The notes beneath the pieces were generated by a model, which did no database searches, had not been told where the DNA came from, and saw only the letters and a list, made by a program, of their open reading frames with translations. Shown piece after piece: positions 1 through 7,984 of a stretch of 64,000 bases of DNA. Both the position numbers and the translations under genes were made by a program. Position 1 is the stretch's first letter. Each line of letters begins with the position of its first letter. The DNA is taken from contig NZ_JAOTPL010000015.1 in NCBI RefSeq assembly GCF_025631005.1, forward strand, positions 18,553-82,552, given 5' to 3'. The stretch comes from Haoranjiania flava. Its GTDB lineage: Bacteria; Bacteroidota; Bacteroidia; Chitinophagales; Chitinophagaceae.

Positions 1-966
1 TTTACTGATCCTGATTATACACTTACATTTTTAAGCAGCAATCTGTTAAATACTTTTCTGGCAGAACTAAGTTATACATTTAACCGTGTGGAAAGGTTTC
101 ACCGTGCTTCTCTCTATGCCATATACGGCGGCTGGTACCTGCAACCTTTCCTGAGCGCTTCGGGAACATACAAAAGAGAAATGATGTTGCAACTGAAAGA
201 TTCAAGTTATCATCCCTTGAACTGGAACGAAGCCAATGTTGGTGCGGGTCTGCAGCTTCCGCTGAATTTTTCGGTCGGCAATATGTACCGTTATCTCACG
301 CTTTCTTCATCCGTTAACAACAACCATGTTTTTTATACACGTACACCTGGCGAAGGCCTTTATCAAAATAAGAATATCATTTATTTTTCCGGCAGGATCG
401 CCTACACACAGCAGGTACAGAAGGGGTTACAACAAATCTATCCGGCTTATGCACAGGCCTTTTCGGTGAACTTCAGGAAAGCCATCCTCAGCTTCAATGC
501 CTATCAAATGACAGCGGCTGCAAGCCTGTACTTCCCGGGACTCTCTGCCAGCCATAGTTTCATGGTTGCGGGCGCAGCACAGCGATCGGATACACTCAGG
601 AACTATACCTTCAGCAATACGTTTCCTTTTTCCAGGGGGTACCCTGCATTTCATTACCCTGGAATGGTAAAGTATGGACTGAACTATCATTTTCCCATAG
701 CCTATCCTGAACTGGGTTTTGGCAATATCGCCTACCTGAAAAGGCTGCGCAATAATCTGTTTTTCGATCATACGCTTGCCTTTAACAAAGACAATGTGCA
801 GCAAAACTTTGCGTCGGTTGGTACAGAACTTTTCTTTGATACGAACTGGTGGAATCAATTGCCTGTGAGCTTTGGCGTACGTTTCAGCTATTTGCTGCAT
901 CATTTTTCAAATAATAAAAATCATTACCGCTGGGAAATAATTTTGCCTGTAAATCTTTACAATTGA
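1..966 (+). CDS. C-terminal part of an outer-membrane protein, 5' end outside the window
   Basis: The frame is open from the first base (FTDPDYTLTF...) to a TGA at 964-966, so this is the last 321 codons of a longer gene. The visible part is rich in alternating polar and hydrophobic stretches with many Tyr, Phe, Trp and Asn residues, as in a transmembrane beta barrel, and ends in a short strand-like segment (LPVNLYN). It could be the barrel or C-terminal domain of a large surface or TolB-like protein; the N-terminal domains that would decide this are missing. It lies 72 bases upstream of ribBA on the same strand. A promoter for ribBA sits between them, so co-transcription is not required. Barrel type is an inference from composition only. 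Confidence 0.7.
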   Translation, partial: FTDPDYTLTFLSSNLLNTFLAELSYTFNRVERFHRASLYAIYGGWYLQPFLSASGTYKREMMLQLKDSSYHPLNWNEANVGAGLQLPLNFSVGNMYRYLTLSSSVNNNHVFYTRTPGEGLYQNKNIIYFSGRIAYTQQVQKGLQQIYPAYAQAFSVNFRKAILSFNAYQMTAAASLYFPGLSASHSFMVAGAAQRSDTLRNYTFSNTFPFSRGYPAFHYPGMVKYGLNYHFPIAYPELGFGNIAYLKRLRNNLFFDHTLAFNKDNVQQNFASVGTELFFDTNWWNQLPVSFGVRFSYLLHHFSNNKNHYRWEIILPVNLYN

Positions 967-1038
967 TTTGCCGCGTGTATTTCAGCTGCTTTTTTGTAAG
1001 CAAAATAAAGCCTAATTTTGCAACCTAAAACCTGAGAA

Positions 1039-2238
1039 ATGCTCGATACAATAGAAGCTGCTTTAGAAGATATACAAAAAGGCAAACTGGTAATTGTGGT
1101 AGATGATGAAGACCGTGAGAATGAAGGCGATTTTATTACTGCTGCTGCGAACGCAACCCCTGAACTGATAAACTTTATGAGCAAAATAGGGCGCGGCCTG
1201 ATCTGCGCACCGATTACTGAAGATATTGCGGAAAGATTGCACCTGCCACTGATGGTAACCGACAATACTGCTTTGCATGAAACCCCGTTTACCGTAAGCA
1301 TTGACCTCCTGGGCCACGGCTGTACTACGGGCATTTCTGCTTACGACCGCGCCATGACCATCCGCGCGCTGACGGATGAAAATATTACAGCTTATGATTT
1401 TGGCAGGCCGGGTCATATCTTCCCCCTGAAAGCCAAGAAGGGCGGCGTTCTGAGAAGGGCGGGGCATACAGAAGCCACCGTTGACCTTGCAAGGCTGGCA
1501 GGTTTTTCACCTGCAGGCATACTGGTAGAGATCATGAATGAAGACGGTACGATGGCTCGATTGCCACAGTTGCTGGAGATCGCTAAAAAATACGATCTGC
1601 GTATAATTTCCATCAAAGACCTGATCGCCTATCGTTTAAAGAAAGAAACGCTGGTGGAAGAAATCATCCGCGTGCAGATGCCTACTAAATACGGAAATTT
1701 CACACTGGCTGCTTTTAAAGAAAAAAATACGGGCAATGAACACATGGCTTTGATCAAGGGCGAGTGGGAAGAAGGCGAACCAGTGTTAACAAGAGTGCAT
1801 TCCAGTTGTTTTACCGGCGATATCCTCGGCAGCCTGCGCTGCGATTGCGGCGACCAGTTGCATGCCGCCATGGAGCAGGTAGAAAGAGAAGGGAAGGGCA
1901 TAGTGCTTTACATGAACCAGGAAGGCAGGGGCATAGGCCTGTTCAATAAACTGCGCGCTTATAAACTGCAGGAAGAAGGGTTGGATACCGTGGATGCCAA
2001 CCTGCAACTTGGCTTTAAAGCTGATGAAAGAGATTATGGTGTGGGTGCGCAGATACTACGCCAGTTAGGCGCTACAAAGCTTCGCTTGATGAGCAATAAC
2101 CCGCGGAAACGTGCCGGCCTGTTTGGCTACGGTATTGAAATTCTGGAAATTGTGCCGGTAGAAGTTTGCCCAAACCCCCACAACGAAAAGTACCTGGCCG
2201 CCAAACGCGATAAGCTGGGGCATAACATTCTGAAGTAA
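1039..2238 (+). CDS. ribBA: Bifunctional 3,4-dihydroxy-2-butanone-4-phosphate synthase / GTP cyclohydrolase II
   Basis: This enzyme makes both precursors of riboflavin: it converts ribulose 5-phosphate to dihydroxybutanone phosphate, and it opens the ring of GTP. The N-terminal RibB domain (about residues 1-200) carries the acidic signature VDDEDRENEGDF at 21-32. The C-terminal RibA domain (about 205-399) has the three zinc cysteines C257, C268 and C270 in S-S-C-F-T-G-D...R-C-D-C, followed by NQEGRGIGL. Its 399 residues are normal for the fused form. A TAATTTTG -7 box at 1013-1020 gives a short leader before the ATG. No FMN riboswitch fits in the 72-base gap upstream, and no other riboflavin gene is adjacent. 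Confidence 0.97.
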   Translation: MLDTIEAALEDIQKGKLVIVVDDEDRENEGDFITAAANATPELINFMSKIGRGLICAPITEDIAERLHLPLMVTDNTALHETPFTVSIDLLGHGCTTGISAYDRAMTIRALTDENITAYDFGRPGHIFPLKAKKGGVLRRAGHTEATVDLARLAGFSPAGILVEIMNEDGTMARLPQLLEIAKKYDLRIISIKDLIAYRLKKETLVEEIIRVQMPTKYGNFTLAAFKEKNTGNEHMALIKGEWEEGEPVLTRVHSSCFTGDILGSLRCDCGDQLHAAMEQVEREGKGIVLYMNQEGRGIGLFNKLRAYKLQEEGLDTVDANLQLGFKADERDYGVGAQILRQLGATKLRLMSNNPRKRAGLFGYGIEILEIVPVEVCPNPHNEKYLAAKRDKLGHNILK

Positions 2239-2640
2239 ACCTATTCTTTATTTCGCTTTTGCAATTCCAGGTTTGCCATTTTATGTATTGCATGAAAAAG
2301 ATGCCATATTAAAAGTAATATTAGTTGTGCCTTGAAAGGTTTTGAAAAATTAACCGGGAAAAGATATTATTCTCTTTTAGTTTCAAATTAAAGTATTGCC
2401 GCTGAATTTTATTTGGGTGATTTCTGCTTTCAAAATAATTGAAGCTAAACGGAAAGGGCTTTGCGAAGGCAGGCCAAACTGGTGTTAGAATTCAACTTAA
2501 ACAGCAGGTAGCGATGCTTTTTTCACGAACCTAAATTACAAAAACTGGTGAAGTGGAAAAGCAGTAGCGATAAAATAGGAGAGGCCTTATTTTGCTCTCA
2601 ACCCTGCTTGTGCAAATACTATTATTTTATGCGAAGTTTT
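2239..2640. other. Gene-free stretch between ribBA and the toxin gene
   Basis: About 400 bases with many stops in all frames. I see no RNA gene, no convincing hairpin terminator and no recognisable gene remnant. It marks the border between the housekeeping gene ribBA and the accessory region that runs to fusA. Confidence 0.5.
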
Positions 2641-2964
2641 TCAATCTATGAAAGCTTCTTGAATTACTTTTTTTACTTCCAAAACTTCATTTTCAGATAA
2701 GCTGCCGAAAATCCTGGTTATTCTTCTACGATCAACAGTTCGTATTTGGTCAATCATGATCCATCCTTTCGTGGTTTTTCCTTTGATTTCTATTCGTGTC
2801 GGGTATTTCTTGGAAGTGCCCGTAATGGGCGCAATAATAACAGTCCGCAGAAATTTGTTCATTTCATCAGGTGATAGAATTACACATGGGCGAGTTTTCT
2901 TAACCTCGCTGCCGATTGTAGGATCGAGATTGACTAAAACGACCTGATATTGGCTTAGTTCCAT
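2641..2964 (-). CDS. MazF/PemK-type toxin (endoribonuclease)
   Basis: A 107-residue protein with the MazF/PemK fold signature. It opens with Y-Q-V-V-L-V-N-L-D-P-T-I-G-S-E, has the conserved K-T-R-P-C-V-I-L (R25, P26) and then A-P-I-T-G-T (45-50), the loops that form the RNA-cutting site in this family. MazF toxins cleave mRNA at short motifs and are held in check by the partner antitoxin. Its start overlaps the end of the upstream gene at 2955-3200 by ten bases, the usual translationally coupled antitoxin-toxin order. No key residue seems missing, so it is probably active. The target sequence cannot be read from the protein. Confidence 0.9.
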   Translation of the reverse strand: MELSQYQVVLVNLDPTIGSEVKKTRPCVILSPDEMNKFLRTVIIAPITGTSKKYPTRIEIKGKTTKGWIMIDQIRTVDRRRITRIFGSLSENEVLEVKKVIQEAFID

Positions 2965-3200
2965 TCTTCAAAATTTTCATCCTCAAAAACATCATCAATC
3001 AAAAGCAGGTCGTCGTTATTTTCGTGCATTTTTTTGAATGCTTTTTCCCAACCTTTTCTCGGCTCTGTTTTTGGTTTAAGAACAATAAAGTCCTTTTCCA
3101 GGATCAATTCTATTTTATCTTGAATATTATATTTTTCAAGAATTGTTTTTGAAAGCCGGATCCCTTTAGAGTTTCCGATATTTATAACAGATAATTCCAT
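2955..3200 (-). CDS. MazE-like antitoxin (AbrB/SpoVT DNA-binding fold)
   Basis: An 81-residue protein whose first 45 residues match the swapped-hairpin AbrB fold: I-N-I-G-N-S-K-G-I-R-L-S-K-T-I-L-E-K, then D-K-I-E-L. The acidic C-terminal tail (DDLLLIDDVFEDENFEEWN) is the sort of flexible segment with which MazE-type antitoxins occupy the toxin. It is the first gene of a two-gene operon with the MazF-like toxin. Inverted repeats just upstream (3205-3234) are candidate autoregulatory operator sites, since MazE-MazF complexes normally repress their own promoter. Confidence 0.88.
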   Translation of the reverse strand: MELSVINIGNSKGIRLSKTILEKYNIQDKIELILEKDFIVLKPKTEPRKGWEKAFKKMHENNDDLLLIDDVFEDENFEEWN

Positions 3201-3204
3201 AATC

Positions 3205-3234
3205 TTTGTGTAATAGTTATTACAAAGTAATTAC
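3205..3234 (-). promoter_or_regulatory. Candidate operator of the mazEF-like operon
   Basis: Immediately upstream of the antitoxin start lie two palindromic blocks: GTAATA-GT-TATTAC at 3210-3223 and AGTAATTACT just beyond it. The position fits autoregulation by the antitoxin-toxin complex. This is inferred from symmetry and position only. Confidence 0.4.
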
Positions 3235-3432
3235 TTTATTTTTAAAATATCCAAATTTTTATTTTATTGGAAAAGTTGCTGCCGTTGCTGCGGCAGTATT
3301 ATTCAAAATATAACCCTCTGAATTTCTTTTTGAAAGGCAATTTGACGGTACATATTCTGCACGAAGTGTTCAGTTAGAACTACAGCGATATATACTCATA
3401 TTACCGATATTTCCAAATCGAAAATCAAAAGT

Positions 3433-3540
3433 CCGTTGGATGATCTGTAATACTGTACCCACTCAAAAAAGCCGCTGCAATTGCAACGGCTTTCGTATAT
3501 CAGCAGAGAATAAAATACTATTCTTCTCGTCCTTTGTTTT
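3433..3540. repeat. Short copy (A) of the fusA 3'-end/terminator repeat
   Basis: This stretch aligns with 7100-7200 and, more loosely, with 11215-11310, the real end of fusA. It carries a version of the fusA terminator hairpin (3464-3495) and then a decayed version of the last fusA codons, including the TAG stop in the minus direction (CTA at 3518-3520) and two Glu codons. It is the left border of the duplicated dtxR block. It is shorter than copies B and C, because the upstream 90 bases found in those are absent or unrecognisable here. Confidence 0.75.
3464..3495 (-). terminator. Rho-independent terminator downstream of dtxR copy A
   Basis: Read on the minus strand, the hairpin GCCGTTGCAATTGCAGCGGC (one mismatch in the stem) is followed by six Ts. 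It lies about 110 bases beyond the dtxR stop and is a copy of the terminator used by fusA at 11244-11275. Confidence 0.75.
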
Positions 3541-3606
3541 AGAGATATCGCATTTTTTACATAGCTATATTCTGCAAACTTCAATAGCGGCAATGCTCGT
3601 GGAAGG

Positions 3607-4269
3607 TTATTTTTTTTCAGGTTCTACAAGAAGTTTTTCGCATACCTTATGGCTGAATATTTCCATCTTCCTGTTTGCATACGATACGGTCATGCTTTTA
3701 TCAAAGGGTTCTACAGACTTCACAGAGATAACTGCTCCCAATAATAATTTTCGGCTATTCAAAAAACGTAGCAGCTCTTCAGAGGAATGCTCTACTGCCA
3801 TAAAGGTGGCGCGCTCACCCGCCTTACAATCGCTTAGCTTGATATAATGCTCAAAAACCATATTTCCACTCGAATCCGGGATTGGTGAACCATGCGGGTC
3901 TACTGTAGGATATCCCAAAAGCTCATCCATCTTTTCAAAAAACAGGGGAGATTGTATATGTTCTATCTGTTCGGCAATATCATGCACCTCTTCCCAGCCA
4001 AACCCCATTTTTTCTACAAGATACATTTCCGTAAGCCGGTGTTTGCGTATGATCAATGCGGCTTCTTTCTTGCCTTTATCAGTGAGTTTAGGCGGTTTGT
4101 AACTTTCGTAGAGAACAAGCCCTTTCCCTGCCATGCGCCTCATCATGCTGTTTACAGTAGGCATTTTAATGCCTAACTGCTTGCTCAGTTCGTTTACGCT
4201 TGCTTCACCTTTGGTATTGACTAAAGCGAATAATGCCTTCAGGTAGTTTTCTTCTGTCTGTGAGATCAT
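3607..4269 (-). CDS. DtxR/MntR-family metal-dependent repressor, copy A
   Basis: A 220-residue regulator of the DtxR/IdeR/MntR family. It has an N-terminal winged helix (about 1-70, T-E-E-N-Y-L-K-A-L-F, then L-G-I-K-M-P-T-V-N-S-M as recognition helix), a metal-binding dimerisation domain with the E-x-V-H-D-I-A-E-x-I-E-H pattern near 94-105, and a C-terminal FeoA/SH3-like domain. Members bind Fe(II) or Mn(II) and then repress uptake genes. The ATG at 4269 is preferred over a TTG one codon earlier. It differs from copy B (7267-7929) at three residues (K67R, E152D, I204T). The divergent gene it once faced is cut off after about eight codons, so this copy no longer has its cognate neighbour. Metal specificity cannot be decided. 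Confidence 0.9.
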   Translation of the reverse strand: MISQTEENYLKALFALVNTKGEASVNELSKQLGIKMPTVNSMMRRMAGKGLVLYESYKPPKLTDKGKKEAALIIRKHRLTEMYLVEKMGFGWEEVHDIAEQIEHIQSPLFFEKMDELLGYPTVDPHGSPIPDSSGNMVFEHYIKLSDCKAGERATFMAVEHSSEELLRFLNSRKLLLGAVISVKSVEPFDKSMTVSYANRKMEIFSHKVCEKLLVEPEKK

Positions 4270-4324
4270 CAAACAAATTTACAAAAAAATAGTAGTGGTA
4301 TTTAGCAAAATAACGCCTAATTAA

Positions 4325-4356
4325 TTTTGTTAGAATAATCTAACTTTATATTTTTC
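4325..4356 (+). promoter_or_regulatory. Decayed copy of the TonB receptor promoter/operator
   Basis: It matches the promoter at 7985-8016, with the same TTTTG -33 box and GTTAGA-N4-TCTAAC palindrome (4329-4344), but the -7 box reads TATTTTTC instead of TATTTTTG. The conserved final G is lost. The gene it would drive is reduced to a few codons (from 4397), so the change fits loss of selection. Confidence 0.55.
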
Positions 4357-4396
4357 CGCATTAAATTAAAAACCAGATCTAATAAAAAATATAAGC

Positions 4397-4422
4397 ATGA
4401 GAGATATAAAATATTTGTGCTT
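4397..4422 (+). pseudogene. Stump of a TonB receptor gene start
   Basis: An ATG followed by MRDIKYL-like codons corresponds to the first codons of the intact receptor gene at 8057 (MRNIKICVL), with a one-base gap that shifts the frame. Similarity ends near 4422, where unrelated sequence from the inserted receptor block begins. It cannot encode a product and serves as a molecular scar of the duplication. Confidence 0.7.
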
Positions 4423-4424
4423 CA

Positions 4425-4475
4425 AAATACACTTAGCCCGCTATTGCATATGCCGCATGTTGTAGCCAGTGCTTT
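4425..4475 (-). other. Junction sequence directly after the inserted receptor gene
   Basis: Starting right after the receptor stop, the minus strand reads GCACTGGCTACAACA (4458-4472), then GCATATGC and GCAATAGCGGG (4437-4447). It is more G+C-rich than the gene it follows and matches nothing in the dtxR repeats. From memory it resembles short sequences often found just behind genes in accessory regions of Bacteroidota, but I cannot verify this here. Confidence 0.3.
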
Positions 4476-6797
4476 TTACTTCGATTTTATTTTTATTCCA
4501 AAATAAAATGTTCTTGGTTGAGCAGAACCATATATGAAACCACTGTCTCTATTTTTGCCAATATCAAAATTATCTTGGTAAGCATTGAATATATTTTTTA
4601 TTCCACCATAAAGTTCAAGGTTATTTCCAAGTTTTTCGATTGGCAACGTATAGCCAATTTTTGCACTTACTTCCGAAAAGGCATCAGAAGTAATTATTTC
4701 GTCTATAGTTTGGTTGGGTGCCCCTGCAAAATGTGGAATTTTCATTTTTCCTGTGTAAAGGTAATTCAGCGTAGCATTCCATTTTTTATTAGGTGTGAAT
4801 GTTAGAATCGCATAACCATAGTCGTTTGGTGCTCGGGTAAATTCTCGTATTCCTTCCAAACCGTCTATGTATTCAACGGGACTGTCGAATTTGCTGGATT
4901 GAATGGTGAAGCCACTCTCCAACTGCATTTTTCGGTTGTAATTGGCTCTTAATTCTACTGTAATTCCTTGTACGGTTGCTCCATCGCCATTTTGTTTTTC
5001 AAACAGCTCTCCGTGTTTGTCTTGCCCGATGGGTTGTAAATGAAAAGTATTTCTTAGTCGATTGTAGAACCCTTCAATGGTAAAACCTGCTATCCATTTT
5101 TCCATAGGCTTGTCGTAATTAATGGAAGTACTTAAACTTTGTGATTTTTCTTGCTTAAGGTCGGGCGACAATGAAATTCTCGAAACACCACCACCTGCAA
5201 AAGCAATGTGCAAATCAGTGTCAAAAGCTTGTGGTGCTCTAAACCCTGTGCCGTAACTAAAGCGAAATTGTGTATTTTCCTTTAATTTATACAATAAGGA
5301 AGCTCTTGGACTAAAAATAGCCTTATCCACCAAATTATGTTTGTCCATTCTTACTCCTGAAAGTAAGTTGAGTTGTGGAATAATCTCCCAATCACTTTGG
5401 AGAAATATACCAAAATCTTTAGTAGTTTGGTCAATTAAATATTCATAAGCCGCAATTTCATCCAACACATCATCATATACATATTCAGCCCCGAGTGTAA
5501 ACACATTTTTCCCGTTCAAAAAATTATTGACTTTATGATTGAGTTGTGTACCAATGTTATATGTACTTACAGCAGATATACCATAAGGCGGATTGGCTAC
5601 AAATTCGGCATATTCTGTTGTTCCTTGATCTGGTTGAATGCCTGTGTAATGTTTTCGGTCGGTATTTTGCCAAGCCAAATAGGTAATTAATGAACTGTTG
5701 TTATTGTTGAAATTAATTTGATAATCTGCACTTGCCATCCAGACATCGTGGGTTCGTTCTTCAGATTGTTGGGCAAGATAAGCGGGTTTGTCCTTAACCA
5801 TTTCGCCACCAAATCTATATTCGTGAATGTTGCTAATATTCAATTCTACCTTTTGATTTTCCTTCGGAAGAAAAAATAGATTCGCTCCAATAGAAGTATT
5901 TTTAATAGTGGGGATTTCAGAGAAATTGTCACCATTAGCATCATAAAATCCACGCTCCCGGTGATTCATAAAAAATGAAACGCCCGAATTTTTGTTTTCA
6001 GAAACTAAAGTTGCGTTTCCGCTAACCGTATTATCATTGGTTTGTCCGTCAATATTCTGATAGGTATAGTCCAATTCATAACTGTTATTTTTTGGCACTT
6101 TGGTAATTACATTCACAGTTCCGCCAATGGCGCTTGAACCATAAAGCGAAGACCCTCCACCACGAACAACTTCAATTCGGTCAATCATATTGGCAGGCAA
6201 TTGCTCCATACCGTACAAACCAGTAAGCGGACTGAAAATTGGCCGGCCATTGATTAAAATTTGTGAATAACCACCTGCTAAACCATTCATGCGCAATTGT
6301 GTATAATTACAGGTTTGACAATCGGTTTCAACCCTTAAACCGGGTTGAAATTTTAATCCTTCCGACAGATTACAGGCTTGAACATTAGTAAGCGTTTGGC
6401 TGTTGATAACATTGACAATTATGGCAGAATTTGTTTGACGTTTTGGTGTTTTTGTTGCTGTAACAACAACAGTTTCCAGTTCCATTGTTTGTTCTGTAAG
6501 ATTGAAGTCAAGATTGATTTCGGGTTTATTTTCGTCAATGGTAAATTCTTTTGTAATTTTTTCATAACCAATATAATAAGCCGTTATTTGATAACTCCCA
6601 AACGGTATTTTATCAATGGTAAATTTTCCTTGATTGTTCGCAATTGCTCCGTACTTAGTTGTAGCAATAGAAAGTTGGGCAAATTCAGCCGGTTGTCCAT
6701 CTCTGGTAACAATTCCTTTTATCGTACCTGTTTGTGCATTTATATTTTGAAATACCAAGGTAAATATTAGTGTAAAAAGTGCAATTTTTATATTCAT
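4476..6797 (-). CDS. TonB-dependent outer-membrane receptor (AT-rich, inserted)
   Basis: A complete 773-residue receptor for energy-dependent uptake across the outer membrane. A signal peptide (1-21, ending INAQ) is followed by a carboxypeptidase-regulatory-like beta-sandwich domain (about 24-105), a plug domain (about 115-235, with R-I-E-V-V-R-G-G-G-S-S-L-Y-G-S-S-A-I-G-G-T-V-N-V-I) and a 22-strand-type barrel ending F-Y-F-G-I-K-I-K. The plug contains D-C-Q-T-C-N (C160, C163), also seen in the other receptor of this region. The gene is visibly richer in A+T than its neighbours and runs opposite to the second receptor. It sits between the two dtxR copies. Its promoter has the same spacing as that of the gene at 8057. 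Likely substrate: a metal or metal complex, inferred from the DtxR neighbours and the cysteines. Confidence 0.92.
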   Translation of the reverse strand: MNIKIALFTLIFTLVFQNINAQTGTIKGIVTRDGQPAEFAQLSIATTKYGAIANNQGKFTIDKIPFGSYQITAYYIGYEKITKEFTIDENKPEINLDFNLTEQTMELETVVVTATKTPKRQTNSAIIVNVINSQTLTNVQACNLSEGLKFQPGLRVETDCQTCNYTQLRMNGLAGGYSQILINGRPIFSPLTGLYGMEQLPANMIDRIEVVRGGGSSLYGSSAIGGTVNVITKVPKNNSYELDYTYQNIDGQTNDNTVSGNATLVSENKNSGVSFFMNHRERGFYDANGDNFSEIPTIKNTSIGANLFFLPKENQKVELNISNIHEYRFGGEMVKDKPAYLAQQSEERTHDVWMASADYQINFNNNNSSLITYLAWQNTDRKHYTGIQPDQGTTEYAEFVANPPYGISAVSTYNIGTQLNHKVNNFLNGKNVFTLGAEYVYDDVLDEIAAYEYLIDQTTKDFGIFLQSDWEIIPQLNLLSGVRMDKHNLVDKAIFSPRASLLYKLKENTQFRFSYGTGFRAPQAFDTDLHIAFAGGGVSRISLSPDLKQEKSQSLSTSINYDKPMEKWIAGFTIEGFYNRLRNTFHLQPIGQDKHGELFEKQNGDGATVQGITVELRANYNRKMQLESGFTIQSSKFDSPVEYIDGLEGIREFTRAPNDYGYAILTFTPNKKWNATLNYLYTGKMKIPHFAGAPNQTIDEIITSDAFSEVSAKIGYTLPIEKLGNNLELYGGIKNIFNAYQDNFDIGKNRDSGFIYGSAQPRTFYFGIKIKSK

Positions 6798-6815
6798 TCC
6801 ATTTAATTTAGTTGC

Positions 6816-6848
6816 GCAAAACTAATTAGTTTTGCTTGTCTAACAAAA
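6816..6848 (-). promoter_or_regulatory. Promoter and palindromic operator of the inserted TonB receptor
   Basis: On the minus strand a TTTTG -33 box (6844-6848) is followed by exactly 19 bases and a TAGTTTTG -7 box (6817-6824), about 20 bases before the ATG at 6797. The -7 box lies inside a perfect 20-base palindrome with arms GCAAAACTAA/TTAGTTTTGC (6816-6835). TTAG directly follows the -33 box, as in the promoter at 7985-8016. The site is well placed for a DtxR-type repressor. Confidence 0.6.
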
Positions 6849-6994
6849 TAGTTGTATATTTATTTTTTTTTTGATAAAAATTCATCAGATGGTTTCTTAC
6901 ACAAAATAGAATTATATCAAGGCTTTGTTGTACTTACATTAAAAAGGAGGTGATTTTCTTTGCAGATTTAGGCGGAGAATTGCCGTAAGTAAGA
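6849..6994. other. Spacer between the receptor promoter and repeat copy B
   Basis: About 145 A+T-rich bases without a gene. Nothing recognisable is seen. It separates the inserted receptor block from the longer fusA-end repeat that starts near 6995. Confidence 0.4.
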
Positions 6995-7200
6995 CTACTC
7001 AGTTGCCTTCAAACAATATTGTGTATGTCTTTATTGCTTGCCATTTTTCTAAACAGGGTGTAGAAAGCGCTGGCTTGGTTGCATAAAATACTAATGTTGT
7101 AAACAACCAGTAATTCTAACCCACCCAAAAAAGCCGCTGCAATTGCAACGGCTTTCGTATATCAGCAGAGAATAAAATACTATTCTTCTCGTCCTTTGTT
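6995..7200. repeat. Long copy (B) of the fusA 3'-end repeat
   Basis: This stretch aligns along its length with 11115-11310 at the true 3' end of fusA. Bases 7022-7072 are identical to 11141-11191 over 51 positions. The rest is about 85% alike, including the terminator hairpin and a decayed version of the last fusA codons (stop CTA at 7180-7182). Together with copy C it brackets the dtxR/TonB/thioredoxin module as a direct repeat about 4.1 kb apart. Confidence 0.85.
7126..7156 (-). terminator. Terminator downstream of dtxR copy B
   Basis: It has the same hairpin as at 3464-3495 (stem GCCG-x-TGC with one mismatch), followed on the minus strand by six Ts. It derives from the fusA terminator at 11244-11275. 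Confidence 0.75.
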
Positions 7201-7266
7201 GTAGAGATATCGCATTTTTTACAGCTATATTCTGCAAACTTCAATAGCGGCAATGCTCGTGGAAAG

Positions 7267-7929
7267 TTATTTTTTTTCAGGTTCTACAAGAAGTTTTTCG
7301 CATACCTTATGGCTGAATGTTTCCATCTTCCTGTTTGCATACGATACGGTCATGCTTTTATCAAAGGGTTCTACAGACTTCACAGAGATAACTGCTCCCA
7401 ATAATAATTTTCGGCTATTCAAAAAACGTAGCAGCTCTTCAGAGGAATGCTCTACTGCCATAAAGGTGGCGCGGTCACCCGCCTTACAATCGCTTAGCTT
7501 GATATAATGCTCAAAAACCATATTTCCACTCGAATCCGGGATTGGTGAACCATGCGGGTCTACTGTAGGATATCCCAAAAGCTCATCCATCTTTTCAAAA
7601 AACAGGGGAGATTGTATATGTTCTATCTGTTCGGCAATATCATGCACCTCTTCCCAGCCAAACCCCATTTTTTCTACAAGATACATTTCCGTAAGCCGGT
7701 GTTTGCGTATGATCAATGCGGCTTCTTTCCTGCCTTTATCAGTGAGTTTAGGCGGTTTATAACTTTCGTAGAGAACAAGCCCTTTCCCTGCCATGCGCCT
7801 CATCATGCTGTTTACAGTAGGCATTTTAATGCCCAACTGCTTGCTCAGTTCGTTTACGCTTGCTTCACCTTTGGTATTGACTAAAGCGAATAATGCCTTC
7901 AGGTAGTTTTCTTCTGTCTGTGAGATCAT
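7267..7929 (-). CDS. DtxR/MntR-family metal-dependent repressor, copy B
   Basis: Its 220 residues are identical to copy A except at three positions, with the same winged helix, metal-binding helix and C-terminal SH3-like domain. It is divergent from the receptor gene at 8057, and the 127-base gap between them contains a promoter with a palindrome between its -33 and -7 boxes, the expected place for repression. A TAAATTTG -7 box for the regulator itself (7934-7941, minus) ends only four bases before the ATG, so its mRNA may be leaderless. This is probably the ancestral copy. Fe or Mn as co-repressor is a family expectation, not visible here. Confidence 0.92.
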   Translation of the reverse strand: MISQTEENYLKALFALVNTKGEASVNELSKQLGIKMPTVNSMMRRMAGKGLVLYESYKPPKLTDKGRKEAALIIRKHRLTEMYLVEKMGFGWEEVHDIAEQIEHIQSPLFFEKMDELLGYPTVDPHGSPIPDSSGNMVFEHYIKLSDCKAGDRATFMAVEHSSEELLRFLNSRKLLLGAVISVKSVEPFDKSMTVSYANRKMETFSHKVCEKLLVEPEKK

Positions 7930-7984
7930 CAAGCAAATTTACAAAAAAATAGTAGTGGTATTTAGCAAAATAACGCCTAATTAA

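Larger units (their letters stand above)
3457..4422. repeat. Direct repeat A (about 965 bp), dtxR block, first copy
   Basis: This segment is repeated in the same orientation at 7119-8082, with only scattered base changes and a few one- or two-base indels. It holds the terminator, the decayed fusA tail, the whole dtxR gene, its divergent promoter region and the first eight or so codons of the TonB receptor gene that lies intact beyond copy B. The homology stops abruptly inside those codons, which marks the junction with the inserted receptor gene. Confidence 0.9.
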
